Shown piece by piece: positions 1 through 8,703 of a stretch of 64,000 nt of DNA. The stretch's first letter is position 1. Each line of letters begins with the position of its first letter. Below the pieces are notes generated by a model, which ran no database searches, was not told the origin of the DNA, and saw nothing but the letters and a program-made list of their open reading frames with translations. Made by a program: the position numbers and the translations under genes. The stretch is taken from the NCBI RefSeq assembly GCF_019263705.2, contig NZ_JADQDK010000001.1, positions 930,001-994,000 on the forward strand, given 5' to 3'. The stretch comes from Pseudonocardia abyssalis. Lineage in GTDB: Bacteria; Actinomycetota; Actinomycetes; Mycobacteriales; Pseudonocardiaceae.

Positions 1-1319
1 GGGTGCTCGACGCCGGCAAGGCCGCACTCGCACGCACCCCCGTCGTCGGTGACACGCTCTACGCGGGCCTGCACGCGCTCAAGGCGGGCCTCAAGGACGC
101 GCTGAGCCCGCAGGAGCTGTTCTCCGACCTCGGGATCAAGTACTTCGGCCCGGTCGACGGGCACGACATCGCGGCGATGGAGTCGGCGCTGAGCCGGGCG
201 AGGGGCTTCGGCGGACCGGTGATCGTGCACGCCGTCACCCGCAAGGGCAACGGCTACCTGCCCGCGGAGAACGACGAGCTCGAGCAGATGCACAGCCCGG
301 CGGCGTTCGATCCGGAGACGGGGCTGCCCACCGGGGCGCCGTCGGTCGGGTGGACGAGCGTGTTCGCCGAGGAGATGGTCGAGCTCGGGAAGCGGCGCCC
401 CGACGTCGTCGCGATCACCGCGGCGATGCTCGGCCCGACCGGGCTCGCCCCGTTCGCGGCGGCCCACCCGGACCGCTGGATCGACGTCGGGATCGCCGAG
501 CAGCATGCGCTGACGTGCGCGGCGGGGCTGAGCGCCGGCGGCCTGCACCCCGTCGTCGCGCTGTACTCCACGTTCCTCAACCGCGGCTTCGACCAGCTCC
601 TGATGGACGTCGCGCTGCACCGGCAGGCCGTCACGCTGGTGCTCGACCGCGCCGGCGTCACCGGCAGCGACGGCCCCTCGCACAACGGCATGTGGGACCT
701 CTCCCTCCTCGGCATCGTCCCGGGGATGCGGGTCGCGGCCCCGCGCGACGCGGCCACGCTGCGCGAGGAGCTGGCCGAGGCGGTGGCCGTCGACGACGGG
801 CCCACCGCGCTGCGCTTCCCCAAGGGATCGGTGATCGAGTCGGTGCCCGCGGTGCGTCGGGTCGACGGCGTCGACGTGCTGCACGAGGGTCCCGACGCCG
901 CGGTGCTGCTGGTCTGCGCCGGGGCGTTCGGGCAGCTGGGCGTCGCGGCGGCGGAGCGGCTGTCGGCGCAGGGCGTCGCGGTCACCGTCGTCGATCCGCG
1001 GTGGGTGCTGCCGGTGCCCGACGCCGTCGTCGACCTGGCGCGGTCGCACCGGCTCGTCGTCACGGTCAGCGACAGTGGGCGGCACGGCGGGTTCGGCTCG
1101 GTGGTCTCGGCCGCGTTGCGCGACGCCGAGTGCGACGTGCCGCTGCGCGACGTCGCGATCCCGCAGCGGTTCCTCGACCACGGCAGCCGCGACGACGTGC
1201 TCGCCGCCACCGGGCTCACCGCCCAGGATGTGGCACGCCGCGTCACCGAGTGGGCGGCGGCGCTGCCGTCGTTCACGATGCCGTCCGTCGCGGCGTCCGA
1301 CGCGCGCGCGGAGTCCTGA
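1..1319 (+). CDS. dxs: 1-deoxy-D-xylulose-5-phosphate synthase, 3' part
   Basis: Condenses pyruvate and glyceraldehyde-3-phosphate with thiamine diphosphate, the first step of the MEP isoprenoid pathway, in the cytosol. The window opens inside the gene: about 438 C-terminal residues of a usual ~630 are present, so the N-terminal TPP-binding part lies to the left. Visible family features are the [10 protein letters not shown] segment, the pyrimidine-domain motif [16 protein letters not shown] with its catalytic Glu, [16 protein letters not shown], and the C-terminal transketolase domain. The stop overlaps the next start (TGATG), so it is probably co-transcribed with a two-component system. In M. 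tuberculosis dxs1 (Rv2682c) also neighbours the RNase D gene. IPP isomerase is encoded at the other end of the window. Confidence 0.97.
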   Translation, partial: VLDAGKAALARTPVVGDTLYAGLHALKAGLKDALSPQELFSDLGIKYFGPVDGHDIAAMESALSRARGFGGPVIVHAVTRKGNGYLPAENDELEQMHSPAAFDPETGLPTGAPSVGWTSVFAEEMVELGKRRPDVVAITAAMLGPTGLAPFAAAHPDRWIDVGIAEQHALTCAAGLSAGGLHPVVALYSTFLNRGFDQLLMDVALHRQAVTLVLDRAGVTGSDGPSHNGMWDLSLLGIVPGMRVAAPRDAATLREELAEAVAVDDGPTALRFPKGSVIESVPAVRRVDGVDVLHEGPDAAVLLVCAGAFGQLGVAAAERLSAQGVAVTVVDPRWVLPVPDAVVDLARSHRLVVTVSDSGRHGGFGSVVSAALRDAECDVPLRDVAIPQRFLDHGSRDDVLAATGLTAQDVARRVTEWAAALPSFTMPSVAASDARAES

Positions 1320-1984
1320 TGCGGGTGCTGGTCGTCGAGGACGAGCACCCGCTGGCCGACGCGATCGCGCGCGGGCTGCGGCGCGAGGGCATGGCCGTCG
1401 ACGTCGCCTACGACGGCGACTCGGGACACGAGAAGTCCTCGGTCACCCGCTACGACGTCGTGGTGCTCGACCGCGACCTGCCCGGCATGTCCGGCGACGT
1501 GCTGTGCGGCGAGATCGTGGGCTCCGGGGCCACCACGCGGGTGCTGATGCTCACCGCGAGCGGCACGCTGGCCGACAAGGTCGACGGCCTGTCGCGCGGC
1601 GCCGACGACTACCTGGCCAAACCCTTCGACTTCCCCGAGCTCGTGGCCCGGCTGCGCGCACTCGGCCGTCGCGCCACGCCGGCCGCGCCGCCGCTGCTCG
1701 TCGCGGGCGACGTCGCGCTCGACCCGGCCCGGCGCACGGTGCTGCGCTCGGAGCAGCCGGTGGAGCTCACGCGCAAGGAGTTCGGGGTCCTGGAGGTCCT
1801 GATCTCCGCGGGCGGGAGCGTCGTCAGCAGCGAGGAGCTGCTCGAGCGGGTGTGGGACGAGAACGCCGACCCGTTCACCACCACCGTGCGGGTCACGGTG
1901 ATGACGCTGCGCAAGAAGCTCGGCGAGCCCGGCGTGATCGAGACGGTGGTGGGCGCGGGGTACCGCGTGCCGGCCGCGGGGTGA
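1319..1984 (+). CDS. OmpR/PhoB-family response regulator
   Basis: DNA-binding response regulator of 221 aa, partner of the histidine kinase that follows. The receiver domain starts at residue 1 ([15 protein letters not shown], acidic pair ED). The phospho-acceptor Asp lies in VVVLDRDLPGMSG, the conserved Thr in LMLTAS and the Lys in LAKPFDF. The C-terminal winged helix has VELTRKEFGVLEVLI and ends TVRVTVMTLRKKLGEPGVIETVVGAGYRV, split here by a conserved loop. The ATG overlaps the dxs stop, which sets the start and implies translational coupling. The signal sensed is unknown. Confidence 0.95.
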   Translation: MRVLVVEDEHPLADAIARGLRREGMAVDVAYDGDSGHEKSSVTRYDVVVLDRDLPGMSGDVLCGEIVGSGATTRVLMLTASGTLADKVDGLSRGADDYLAKPFDFPELVARLRALGRRATPAAPPLLVAGDVALDPARRTVLRSEQPVELTRKEFGVLEVLISAGGSVVSSEELLERVWDENADPFTTTVRVTVMTLRKKLGEPGVIETVVGAGYRVPAAG

Positions 1985-1988
1985 GCCC

Positions 1989-3089
1989 GTGGGACTCCGG
2001 CCGCGGCTGACGGCCCTCGCCACGGGGCTCGTCGCGCTGGTCAGCGCGTTGCTGCTGTGGCTGGGCTGGCTGCTGGTCGGCGACGTGGCGCAGGCCGTGC
2101 CCGCCCTCCCCCCGGGCAGCACGGTGCGCGTCGACGGCATCACCGTGGCGGCCGAAGGACTGGGCGAGGCCGTCGGGCAGGCCGCGCAGGACGAGGTGCT
2201 GCGCGCGGGCCTCGTCGCGTTCCCGCTGGTGGTGCTGGCCGCGGCCCTCGTGTCCTGGGTGCTGGTCGGCCGGGTGCTCGGGCCGCTGCACGAGGTCACG
2301 GCGGCCGCGCGGCGCCTCACCGTGGAGACCCTCGACTCCCGCCTGGGCCTCGCCGATGCGCGGGGGGAGGTCGCCGAACTGGCGGCCGGTTTCGACGCGA
2401 TGCTCGACCGTCTGCAGGCCGCGTTCGATGCCCAGCGTCGTTTCGTGGCCAACGCGAGCCACGAGCTGCGCACCCCGCTCGCCGTCCTGCGGACCGAGGT
2501 CGACGTGACGCTGTCCGACCCGTCCGCCGACGAGGCCGAGCTGCGCCGGATGGGGGTGGTGGTGCGTGATGCGACCCGCCGCGCCGACGACCTCGTCGCC
2601 GGTCTGCTGCTGCTGGCCCGCACCGAGGGCGCCGACCTCGCCGACGGCCGCCCGGTCGACCTCGCCGCCGTCGTCGTGCCCGCGCTGTCGGCCGTGCGCG
2701 TCGAGGCCGGGCACCGCGGGCTGCGTGTGCAGGTCCGCACAGCGGCCGCCCCCGTCACCGGCGATGCGGTGCTGCTGGAGCGGGTGGCGGGCAACCTCCT
2801 GGAGAACGCGGTGCGGCACAACGTCACCGGGGGCTGGATCGAGGTCGTCACCGGGACGCGCGACGGGTGCGCGGAGCTGTGCGTGGTGTCGTCGGGGCAG
2901 CGGATCGACCGGGTCGACGAGCTGTTCGAGCCGTTCCGCCGCGGACCGGTGGAGCGCACGGGGGCCACCCCCGGCTCCGGCCTGGGCCTGTCGATCGTGC
3001 GGGCGGTGGTGCGGGCGCACGGGGGCACGGTGTCGGCGGACCCGGTCCCCGGCGGCGGCCTGACGGTGACGGTCCGCCTCCCCACCTGA
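1989..3089 (+). CDS. sensor histidine kinase
   Basis: Membrane sensor kinase of 366 aa, cognate to the response regulator 4 nt upstream. A first membrane helix spans about residues 8-30, a short (~45 aa) extracytoplasmic loop follows, and the second helix covers about 75-97. A HAMP-like segment leads to the H-box FVANASHELRTPLAVL with phospho-acceptor His158. The ATPase domain shows an N-box (NLLENAVRHN), a degenerate F-box (LFEPFRRG) and a G-box (GSGLGLSIVRAVVRAHGG). The D-box is poorly preserved (CAELCVVSSGQRI), a common variation in short actinobacterial kinases. GTG start. Confidence 0.94.
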   Translation: MGLRPRLTALATGLVALVSALLLWLGWLLVGDVAQAVPALPPGSTVRVDGITVAAEGLGEAVGQAAQDEVLRAGLVAFPLVVLAAALVSWVLVGRVLGPLHEVTAAARRLTVETLDSRLGLADARGEVAELAAGFDAMLDRLQAAFDAQRRFVANASHELRTPLAVLRTEVDVTLSDPSADEAELRRMGVVVRDATRRADDLVAGLLLLARTEGADLADGRPVDLAAVVVPALSAVRVEAGHRGLRVQVRTAAAPVTGDAVLLERVAGNLLENAVRHNVTGGWIEVVTGTRDGCAELCVVSSGQRIDRVDELFEPFRRGPVERTGATPGSGLGLSIVRAVVRAHGGTVSADPVPGGGLTVTVRLPT

Positions 3090-3096
3090 CGCGGCT

Positions 3097-3128
3097 CGTA
3101 CACAGGGTCAGGTCCGGCCCTGTGTACG
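3097..3128. terminator. bidirectional hairpin terminator
   Basis: Perfect 11-bp inverted repeat (left arm CGTACACAGGG at 3097-3107, right arm 3118-3128) with a 10-nt loop, placed between the convergent kinase and RNase D genes. It has no U-tract, as is usual in GC-rich actinobacteria. Confidence 0.75.
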
Positions 3129-3155
3129 GCCCCCGGGAGGTGCGAGGCGGGGGAG

Positions 3156-4421
3156 TCAGCTGCTGCGGGTGGCGAGCGCCGGTTCCAGGCCCGGCGTGAG
3201 GAGGGCGATCTGCCACTCCCGGGCCCCGCCCTTGCGCAGGAAGCCGGGGATGTCGCCGTCCTCCGGAGGGGTCCAGCACAGGCGGCGCAGGAGGTCGGGC
3301 TGGAGCAGGTTCTCCACCGGCACCACCCACTCCGTGCCGACCTCGGCGACGGCCGCGCGGGCTGCGGTGAGGCGGGCGGCGGCGTCGGGGTCGCGGTCGG
3401 CCCAGCGGGCGACCGGTGGCGGTCCCTCGGCCGGGGTCGTCGGGCGGGGGAGGTCGGCGGCGTCGAGGCGCTCGGCCGCGGCCAGAGCCGACCACCAGTA
3501 CGCCGTGAGCCGCCGCTGCGACCGGCCGCGGAACACCGGCAGCCCGCCCAGCTCCGCCGCCGTCTCCGGCGCCGTGACGGCGGCGTCGACGATCGCGGCG
3601 TCGGGCAGGACCCGGCCGGGTGCGATGTCGCGCTCGGCGGCGAGCTTGTCGCGCGCCTCCCACAGCCCGCGCACGGCGGCGAGCTGGCGGGGCTTGCGCA
3701 GCTTGTGGATGCCCGACGTGCGGCGCCACGGCTCCGCGCGCGGGGTGGGTGGCCCCGCTGTGCGGACCGCCTCGAACTCCTGATGGGCCCACTCGAGCTT
3801 GCCCTGGTCGCCGAGCATCCCGGTGAGGACGTCACGCAGCTCCACCAGCACCTCGACGTCGAGGGCGGCATAGACCAGCCAGTCCTGCGGGAGCGGGCGC
3901 CGCGACCAGTCGGCGGCGCCGTGCCCCTTCTCCAGGGCGAGTCCGAGCAGGTTCTCGACCATCGGGCCGAGCCCCACGCGGGGCAGCCCCGCGAGGCGCC
4001 CGGCCAGCTCGGTGTCGAACAGCCTGCTCGGCGCGAGCCCCGTCTCCGCCAGGCAGGCGAGGTCCTGGGAGGCCGCGTGCAGGACCCATTCCGGCCCGGT
4101 CAGCGCCGGGGCGAGATCGGAGAGGTCGCTGCCCAGGGGGATGGGGTCGACCAGTGCGGTGCCCGCGCCCGCCCGGCGCAGCTGCACCAGGTAGGCCCGC
4201 TGGGAGTACTTGAACCCGGAGGCCCGTTCGGCGTCGACGGCGATCGGGCCGCTGCCGGCGCCGAACGCCGACGCGGTGGCGCGCAGGGCATCGCGGTCGG
4301 CGACGACGGCGGGGAGCCCGTCGGCCGGTGCCAGCAGGGGGGTGGGTGCAGGTGCGTCCGCCCCGGCTGTCGTGTCCAGTCCCTCCTGCGCCGGTGGACC
4401 TTCGGGGCCCTCTGGGGTCAG
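3156..4421 (-). CDS. ribonuclease D-family 3'-5' exonuclease with HRDC domain
   Basis: Probable RNA 3'-end trimming enzyme, homologue of Rv2681. The DEDDy exonuclease core is visible: ExoI around residue 60 (PIAVDAERASGF), ExoII (WVLHAASQDLACL) and ExoIII (WLVYAALDVEVL, Tyr plus Asp). An HRDC helical domain follows (LRKPRQLAAVRGLWEARDKL). No ATG, GTG or TTG is usable near the expected N-terminus. The frame runs open into the upstream regulator gene, so the start is placed at a CTG that overlaps the regulator's stop (421 aa, normal family length). That start is inferred and could lie further upstream inside the regulator gene. Convergent with the kinase gene across a hairpin. Confidence 0.88.
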   Translation of the reverse strand: MTPEGPEGPPAQEGLDTTAGADAPAPTPLLAPADGLPAVVADRDALRATASAFGAGSGPIAVDAERASGFKYSQRAYLVQLRRAGAGTALVDPIPLGSDLSDLAPALTGPEWVLHAASQDLACLAETGLAPSRLFDTELAGRLAGLPRVGLGPMVENLLGLALEKGHGAADWSRRPLPQDWLVYAALDVEVLVELRDVLTGMLGDQGKLEWAHQEFEAVRTAGPPTPRAEPWRRTSGIHKLRKPRQLAAVRGLWEARDKLAAERDIAPGRVLPDAAIVDAAVTAPETAAELGGLPVFRGRSQRRLTAYWWSALAAAERLDAADLPRPTTPAEGPPPVARWADRDPDAAARLTAARAAVAEVGTEWVVPVENLLQPDLLRRLCWTPPEDGDIPGFLRKGGAREWQIALLTPGLEPALATRSS

Positions 4422-5134
4422 CGGATGACCCCGGCCCGCATCGCCAGCGCGACCATCTGCGCGCGGTCGCCCGTGCCGAGCTTGCGCCCGATGCGCGACA
4501 GGTGGCTCTTCACGGTGAGCGCGGACAGGCTCAGCGCCTCGCCGATCTCCTTGTTGGACTGCCCGTCCGCGACCAGCTGCAGGACCTCGACCTCGCGTGC
4601 CGAGAGCTCGCGCGGGGTGTTGTCGGTGCCGGGCACGCGGGTGCCGGTGGCGAGCAGCGGGGCGACCGTCGGGTCGGCGTAGACGCCGCCGTCGAGCACG
4701 CGCTTCACGCCGTCGGTGACGATCGCGGCCGACGCCGACTTCAGCAGGTAGGCCTGCGCCCCGGCCTGGAAGGCCGAGCGCACCGCGTACGGGTCGTCCG
4801 AGGACGCCAGCACGACGAGGCGGTTCCAGCCCAGTGAGCGCAGCTCCGTGACGAGGTCGAGCCCGCTGCCGTCCGGCAGGCCGAGATCGAGGATCGCCAG
4901 ATCGCACGGCCCGTTGGCGTGCGCACGAGCCCGTGCCTCGGCCACCGAGGCGGCCTCGTACACGGTGCCGGCACCCATCGACCGCAGGCGCGCGGCGATG
5001 GCCTCGCGCAGCAGCGGGTGGTCGTCGACCACGAGTACCGAGAAGAGCTCTTCCCGCGGGTGCGGGACCATTGCAGGCGACAGAACAGCACCGGGAGTGG
5101 TGCGAACTGGTGCGCCCTGGCCAACTACGGCCAC
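4418..5134 (-). CDS. NarL/LuxR-family response regulator
   Basis: Two-domain regulator of 238 aa. The receiver contains SVLVVDDHPLLREAIAARL, the Asp in LAILDLGLPDG and the Lys in YLLKSAS. The C-terminal LuxR helix-turn-helix is LSAREVEVLQLVADGQSNKE followed by IGEALSLSALTVKSHLSRIG. The GTG start is chosen because a near-perfect Shine-Dalgarno (AGGGAGGT) lies about 6 nt upstream; the frame is open further upstream but without such a signal. No histidine kinase is adjacent, so it is an orphan regulator here. Its 3' end overlaps the RNase D reading frame, suggesting coupling. Confidence 0.93.
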   Translation of the reverse strand: MAVVGQGAPVRTTPGAVLSPAMVPHPREELFSVLVVDDHPLLREAIAARLRSMGAGTVYEAASVAEARARAHANGPCDLAILDLGLPDGSGLDLVTELRSLGWNRLVVLASSDDPYAVRSAFQAGAQAYLLKSASAAIVTDGVKRVLDGGVYADPTVAPLLATGTRVPGTDNTPRELSAREVEVLQLVADGQSNKEIGEALSLSALTVKSHLSRIGRKLGTGDRAQMVALAMRAGVIR

Positions 5135-5366
5135 GGTGTTACCTCCCTGGAGTCGGTCGTTGCCCCCGACCGGCACCAGACCTCGGCCGGCGAAGAGACC
5201 GCCCGAGGAGGTGTCGTGGAGGAAGCGTAGCCCCCCAAGCGGTCTAACGTCGTGTATCGGATCGAACTTAGCGGGGTGAAAGTTACAGCCTTGTCGCTCC
5301 CCGTCCACACGATCGGGTGACGGACCCGATCACTGCAAGCGGGGTAATCGCAGGTGAACACCGGGT

Positions 5367-5963
5367 TCAGACGGTTCGATGGGCGAGAGAAACTGCGCCG
5401 ACCGGCGGTAGTCCTGCGGCCGACGCGACGAAGGAGCAGAACGCCGCCGCGTGCCGGGAGAGATCGGTACCGCTCGGCGTCCACGACGCGCGCAGCTCCA
5501 CGTCGTCGTCGCGGCGGGGCCCGGCGATGTCCCCGAAACGGACCGACGAGGTCTGCGTGACGGTCCCGCCGAGCGCCACGTGGTCGGCGCCGTGGTCCTC
5601 GAGGGCCTCGGTCAGCCACGACCATCCGACGACCGGCAGCATCTCGTCGCCGAGCTGTTCGGGCTCCAGGCGTGCCTGGACGAAACAGACGAGCCGGAAC
5701 GTGCCCTCCCAGGCGTCCTGCCCGGCCGGGTCGTGCAGCAGGATCAGCCGCCCCGAGGTGTCGGACTCGTCGACGCCGTCGTCGGCGGCCCCGCGGCCCA
5801 GGGTGGAGTCGGCGACCTCCACCGACAGCGCCCACGTCCACGGCGCCAGTCGCGGCGGCGCGTCGAGCGCGGTGACGATCAGCTCCGGACGTGGTCGCAG
5901 GGTGCCGAGCGAGGCGACCGCGCGGCGGAACTCGGGAGGTGGGGAGGCGGTCGCATCAGGCAC
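5367..5963 (-). CDS. DUF3000 family protein
   Basis: Actinobacterial protein of unknown function (about 198 aa), homologue of Rv2680, conserved beside RNase D and hemE. It is rich in acidic residues and Trp and lacks membrane segments. Recognisable family stretches are PPEFRRAVASL, RLAPWTWALSVEV, MLPVVGWSWL and HAAAFCSFVASAAGLPPVG. The GTG at 5963 is preferred because a TAGAGT hexamer ends 8 nt before it, a leaderless arrangement; a GTG nine codons upstream (5990) is the alternative. It is divergent from hemE. Confidence 0.88.
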   Translation of the reverse strand: MPDATASPPPEFRRAVASLGTLRPRPELIVTALDAPPRLAPWTWALSVEVADSTLGRGAADDGVDESDTSGRLILLHDPAGQDAWEGTFRLVCFVQARLEPEQLGDEMLPVVGWSWLTEALEDHGADHVALGGTVTQTSSVRFGDIAGPRRDDDVELRASWTPSGTDLSRHAAAFCSFVASAAGLPPVGAVSLAHRTV

Positions 5964-5971
5964 GAGCCGGG

Positions 5972-5977
5972 ACTCTA
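5972..5977 (-). promoter_or_regulatory. -10 element of a leaderless promoter for DUF3000
   Basis: TAGAGT on the minus strand, 8 nt before the GTG, with no ribosome-binding site. A TTGCCG that could act as -35 lies 20 nt further upstream, a slightly long spacer. Confidence 0.5.
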
Positions 5978-6080
5978 GGTCGCCCGACACGCCCGGTCGG
6001 CAAGGCGCGCCGGACCCCCACGTTCCGGTGGCGCCCTCACCCGGCAGGGCGGTTCACCGGCGTGGGAAGATGGTGTGGTC

Positions 6081-7148
6081 ATGGTCGCGCACACAGCTCC
6101 CGCCCCCACCGGTGCCCGACGCGATCTCGCGTCCGCCCCGTTCCTCGTCGCCGCCCGCGGGGGGCGACCCACGCACCTGCCGGTGTGGTTCATGCGCCAG
6201 GCCGGCCGGTCCCTGCCGGAGTACCGGGCGCTGCGCAAGGACAGCGGGATGCTGCAGGCCTGCCTGACGCCCGACCTCACGTGCGAGATCACGATGCAGC
6301 CGGTGCGCCGCCACGGCGTCGACGCCGCGATCCTGTTCAGCGACATCGTCGTGCCGCTCTACGTGGCGGGCGTCGGCGTCGACATCGTCGCGGGCACCGG
6401 TCCGGTCGTCGCGCACCCGGTGCGGACCGCCGCCGACGTCGACCGGCTCCCGGTCCTGGACGACGCGCAGATCGCCCCGGTCACCGACGCGATCGCGCTG
6501 CTGCTCGCCGAGCTGGGCGACACCCCGCTCATCGGGTTCGCGGGCGCCCCGTTCACGCTGGCCTCCTACCTCATCGAGGGCGGGCCGAGCCGCAACCACG
6601 AGCGGACCAAGGCGATGATGCGCAGCGCGCCCGACGTCTGGCACGCCCTGCTCGGCCGCCTCGCCGACATGACCTCGTCGTTCCTGCGCGCCCAGATCGC
6701 CGCCGGCGTCGACGCGGTGCAGCTGTTCGACTCCTGGGCCGGGGCCCTGTCCGAGCGCGACTACCGCGAGTACGTCCTGCCGCACTCCGCGCGGGTGCTG
6801 GGCGGCCTGGTCGACGCGGGCGTGCCGCGCATCCACTTCGGCGTCGGCACGGGGGAGATCCTCGGGGCGATGGCGGAGGCCGGGGCCGACGTCGTCGGCG
6901 TCGACTGGCGCATCCCGCTCGACGACGCGGCCCGCCGCGCCGGCGGCACGCACCCGGTGCAGGGCAACCTCGACCCCGCGGTGCTGTTCGCCGACCGGGC
7001 GTCGGTGGCGTCGGAGGTCACCCGGATCGCGGCCGAGGGCAGGCGCGCACCCGGGCACGTGTTCAACCTCGGTCACGGCGTGCTGCCCGACACCGACCCG
7101 GACGTGATCACACGCGTGGTCGACCTGGTGCACCGCCAGCAGGTGTGA
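6081..7148 (+). CDS. hemE: uroporphyrinogen decarboxylase
   Basis: Decarboxylates the four acetate side chains of uroporphyrinogen III to give coproporphyrinogen III (cytosol). The 355 aa match the usual length. Signature 1 ([17 protein letters not shown]) and signature 2 ([17 protein letters not shown]) are intact, as are the substrate-binding FSDIVVPL and the C-terminal [15 protein letters not shown]. The ATG at 6081 is chosen; an in-frame GTG two codons earlier is less likely. The stop overlaps the hemY start, and with hemQ this forms the coproporphyrin-dependent haem pathway typical of actinobacteria. Ferrochelatase is not in the window. Confidence 0.97.
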   Translation: MVAHTAPAPTGARRDLASAPFLVAARGGRPTHLPVWFMRQAGRSLPEYRALRKDSGMLQACLTPDLTCEITMQPVRRHGVDAAILFSDIVVPLYVAGVGVDIVAGTGPVVAHPVRTAADVDRLPVLDDAQIAPVTDAIALLLAELGDTPLIGFAGAPFTLASYLIEGGPSRNHERTKAMMRSAPDVWHALLGRLADMTSSFLRAQIAAGVDAVQLFDSWAGALSERDYREYVLPHSARVLGGLVDAGVPRIHFGVGTGEILGAMAEAGADVVGVDWRIPLDDAARRAGGTHPVQGNLDPAVLFADRASVASEVTRIAAEGRRAPGHVFNLGHGVLPDTDPDVITRVVDLVHRQQV

Positions 7149-8653
7149 TGCGGATAGCCGTCGTCGGCGGGGGCGTCTCCGGCCTCGCCGCGGCGCACCG
7201 GCTGCGCACCCTGCTCGGTCCGGCCGCCGAGATCACGGTCCTCGAGCAGCGTGACCGCGTCGGCGGCGTGCTGCACACCGTCGACCTGGCCGGGACGCCG
7301 TTCGACGTCGGTGCCGAGGCGTTCCTCGCGCGGCGCCCGGAGGTGCCGGCGCTGCTCGCGGAGCTCGGGCTCGACCCCGCCGTGCACCCGACGGCGGCGT
7401 CGGCGACGGTCCGTGCGGGCGGCCGCACCGCCCCGTTGCCCGGCGGCACGCTGCTCGGCGTGCCGACCGGCGCGGCCCGTCTCGACGCCCTGCTCTCCCC
7501 GGCCGGACTCGCCGCGGTGGCCGCCGAGCCGTCCCGTCCGCTGGCCTGGGAGCCCGGTGCCGACGTCGCGCTGGGGGCGCTGCTGCGCGACCGGTTCGGC
7601 GACGAGGCGGCCGACCGCCTCGCCGACCCCCTCCTCGGCGGGGTCTACGCCGGCCGCGTCGACGCGCTCGGCCTGCGCGCCACGATCCCGGCCCTGGCCC
7701 GGACCCTCGACGCGGGCGCCCCGTCGGTGACGGCCGCCGCCGACCGCGCCACGACCCCACCGCCCGCGAGTCGCCGGATCCCCGCCCGCGAGTCGCCGGA
7801 TCCGCGCCCGCGAGTCGCTGCTTCCCCGCCCACGGGTCGGGGCCCCGCCGTTCCCGGCCCCGCCGACGCCGCGGGGCCGGCCGCGCCACCGGTCGTCGCG
7901 TCCGGCGGCCCGGTGTTCGGTGCCGTCCGCGGCGGGTACCGCGTCCTGCTCGACGCACTCGTGGCGGCGGCCCGGCCGGAACTGCGGCTCGGCGTCACCG
8001 TCCGCTCGCTGCAGCGGCGCGCGACGGGCTGGCGGCTGGTGCTCGGCCCGACCACCGACCCCGAGGCCCTCGACGTCGACGCCGTCGTGCTCGCCGTGCC
8101 CGCCCCCGCGGCCGCGAAGCTGCTCGCGCCGGTCGCGCCGGGGGCGTCCCGGGCCGCGGGGGAGATCGAGCTGGCCTCGTCCGTCGTCGTGGCGCTGGCC
8201 TTCCCGGAGGACGTGCGCCTCCCCCCGACGTCGGGGGCGCTGGTCGCCGCGGGGGAGCCGCTGGGCGTCAAGGGCGTCACGCACTCGTCGACGAAGTGGG
8301 CCCACCTCGGCGCCGACGGCCTGGTCCGGCTCCGCGCGTCGCTCGGCCGCTTCGGGGAGGCCGCTTCCCTGCAGGTCGACGACGCCGAGCTCGTCGCCAG
8401 GGTCCGGGCCGACCTGGCGGTGCTCACCGGCGTCACGGCCGACCCGGTCGTCGCGGTCGTGCAGCGGTGGGGCGGCGGCCTGCCGCAGTACGGCGTCGGG
8501 CACCTCGACCGCGTCGCGGCGATCGAGACGGGACTGCCGCCCGGGCTCGCCGTGGTCGGGGCCGCGCTGCACGGCGTCGGGGTGCCGGCCTGCGTGGCGA
8601 CGGCCCGGGCGGCGGCGGAGCGGATCGCCGCGGGGATCGACGCGCCGGGGTGA
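7148..8653 (+). CDS. hemY: coproporphyrinogen III oxidase (HemY/CgoX), with internal repeat insertion
   Basis: FAD enzyme that oxidises coproporphyrinogen III to coproporphyrin III. The N-terminal dinucleotide fold is clear (AVVGGGVSGLAAAHRL, then VLEQRDRVGG), with FDVGAEAFLARRPEV and a C-terminal FAD segment (GLAVVGAALHGVGVPACVATA). At 501 aa it is about 40-50 residues longer than usual. Residues ~198-253 form a Pro/Arg/Ala-rich insert encoded by a 22-bp tandem repeat, between LARTLDAGAPSV and VFGAVRGGYRVLLDAL. The insert keeps frame and both flanks look intact, so the enzyme is probably functional. ATG overlaps the hemE stop. Confidence 0.95.
   Translation: MRIAVVGGGVSGLAAAHRLRTLLGPAAEITVLEQRDRVGGVLHTVDLAGTPFDVGAEAFLARRPEVPALLAELGLDPAVHPTAASATVRAGGRTAPLPGGTLLGVPTGAARLDALLSPAGLAAVAAEPSRPLAWEPGADVALGALLRDRFGDEAADRLADPLLGGVYAGRVDALGLRATIPALARTLDAGAPSVTAAADRATTPPPASRRIPARESPDPRPRVAASPPTGRGPAVPGPADAAGPAAPPVVASGGPVFGAVRGGYRVLLDALVAAARPELRLGVTVRSLQRRATGWRLVLGPTTDPEALDVDAVVLAVPAPAAAKLLAPVAPGASRAAGEIELASSVVVALAFPEDVRLPPTSGALVAAGEPLGVKGVTHSSTKWAHLGADGLVRLRASLGRFGEAASLQVDDAELVARVRADLAVLTGVTADPVVAVVQRWGGGLPQYGVGHLDRVAAIETGLPPGLAVVGAALHGVGVPACVATARAAAERIAAGIDAPG
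7762..7846 (+). repeat. 22-bp tandem repeat inside hemY
   Basis: Two identical 20-mers (GCCCGCGAGTCGCCGGATCC at 7762-7781 and 7784-7803), a diverged third copy at 7806-7825 and a weak fourth from 7828, at an exact 22-bp period. Three periods equal 66 bp, so the reading frame is preserved while each copy is read in a different frame. Confidence 0.85.
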
Positions 8654-8703
8654 CGGCGGCGACCTGACGCCCCCCGCCGCCGGACGGATGGCACCATGAG
8701 GGC

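Noticed and set aside
254..3871. Very long open frames (up to ~1,200-1,400 codons) antisense to dxs/kinase genes, 21.9-25.9 kb, 26.3-29.5 kb and 57.7-62.0 kb
   Set aside because: They are Arg/Pro/Ala/Ser-rich low-complexity translations opposite recognisable genes, a well-known effect of high GC content; none has a domain or a ribosome-binding site.
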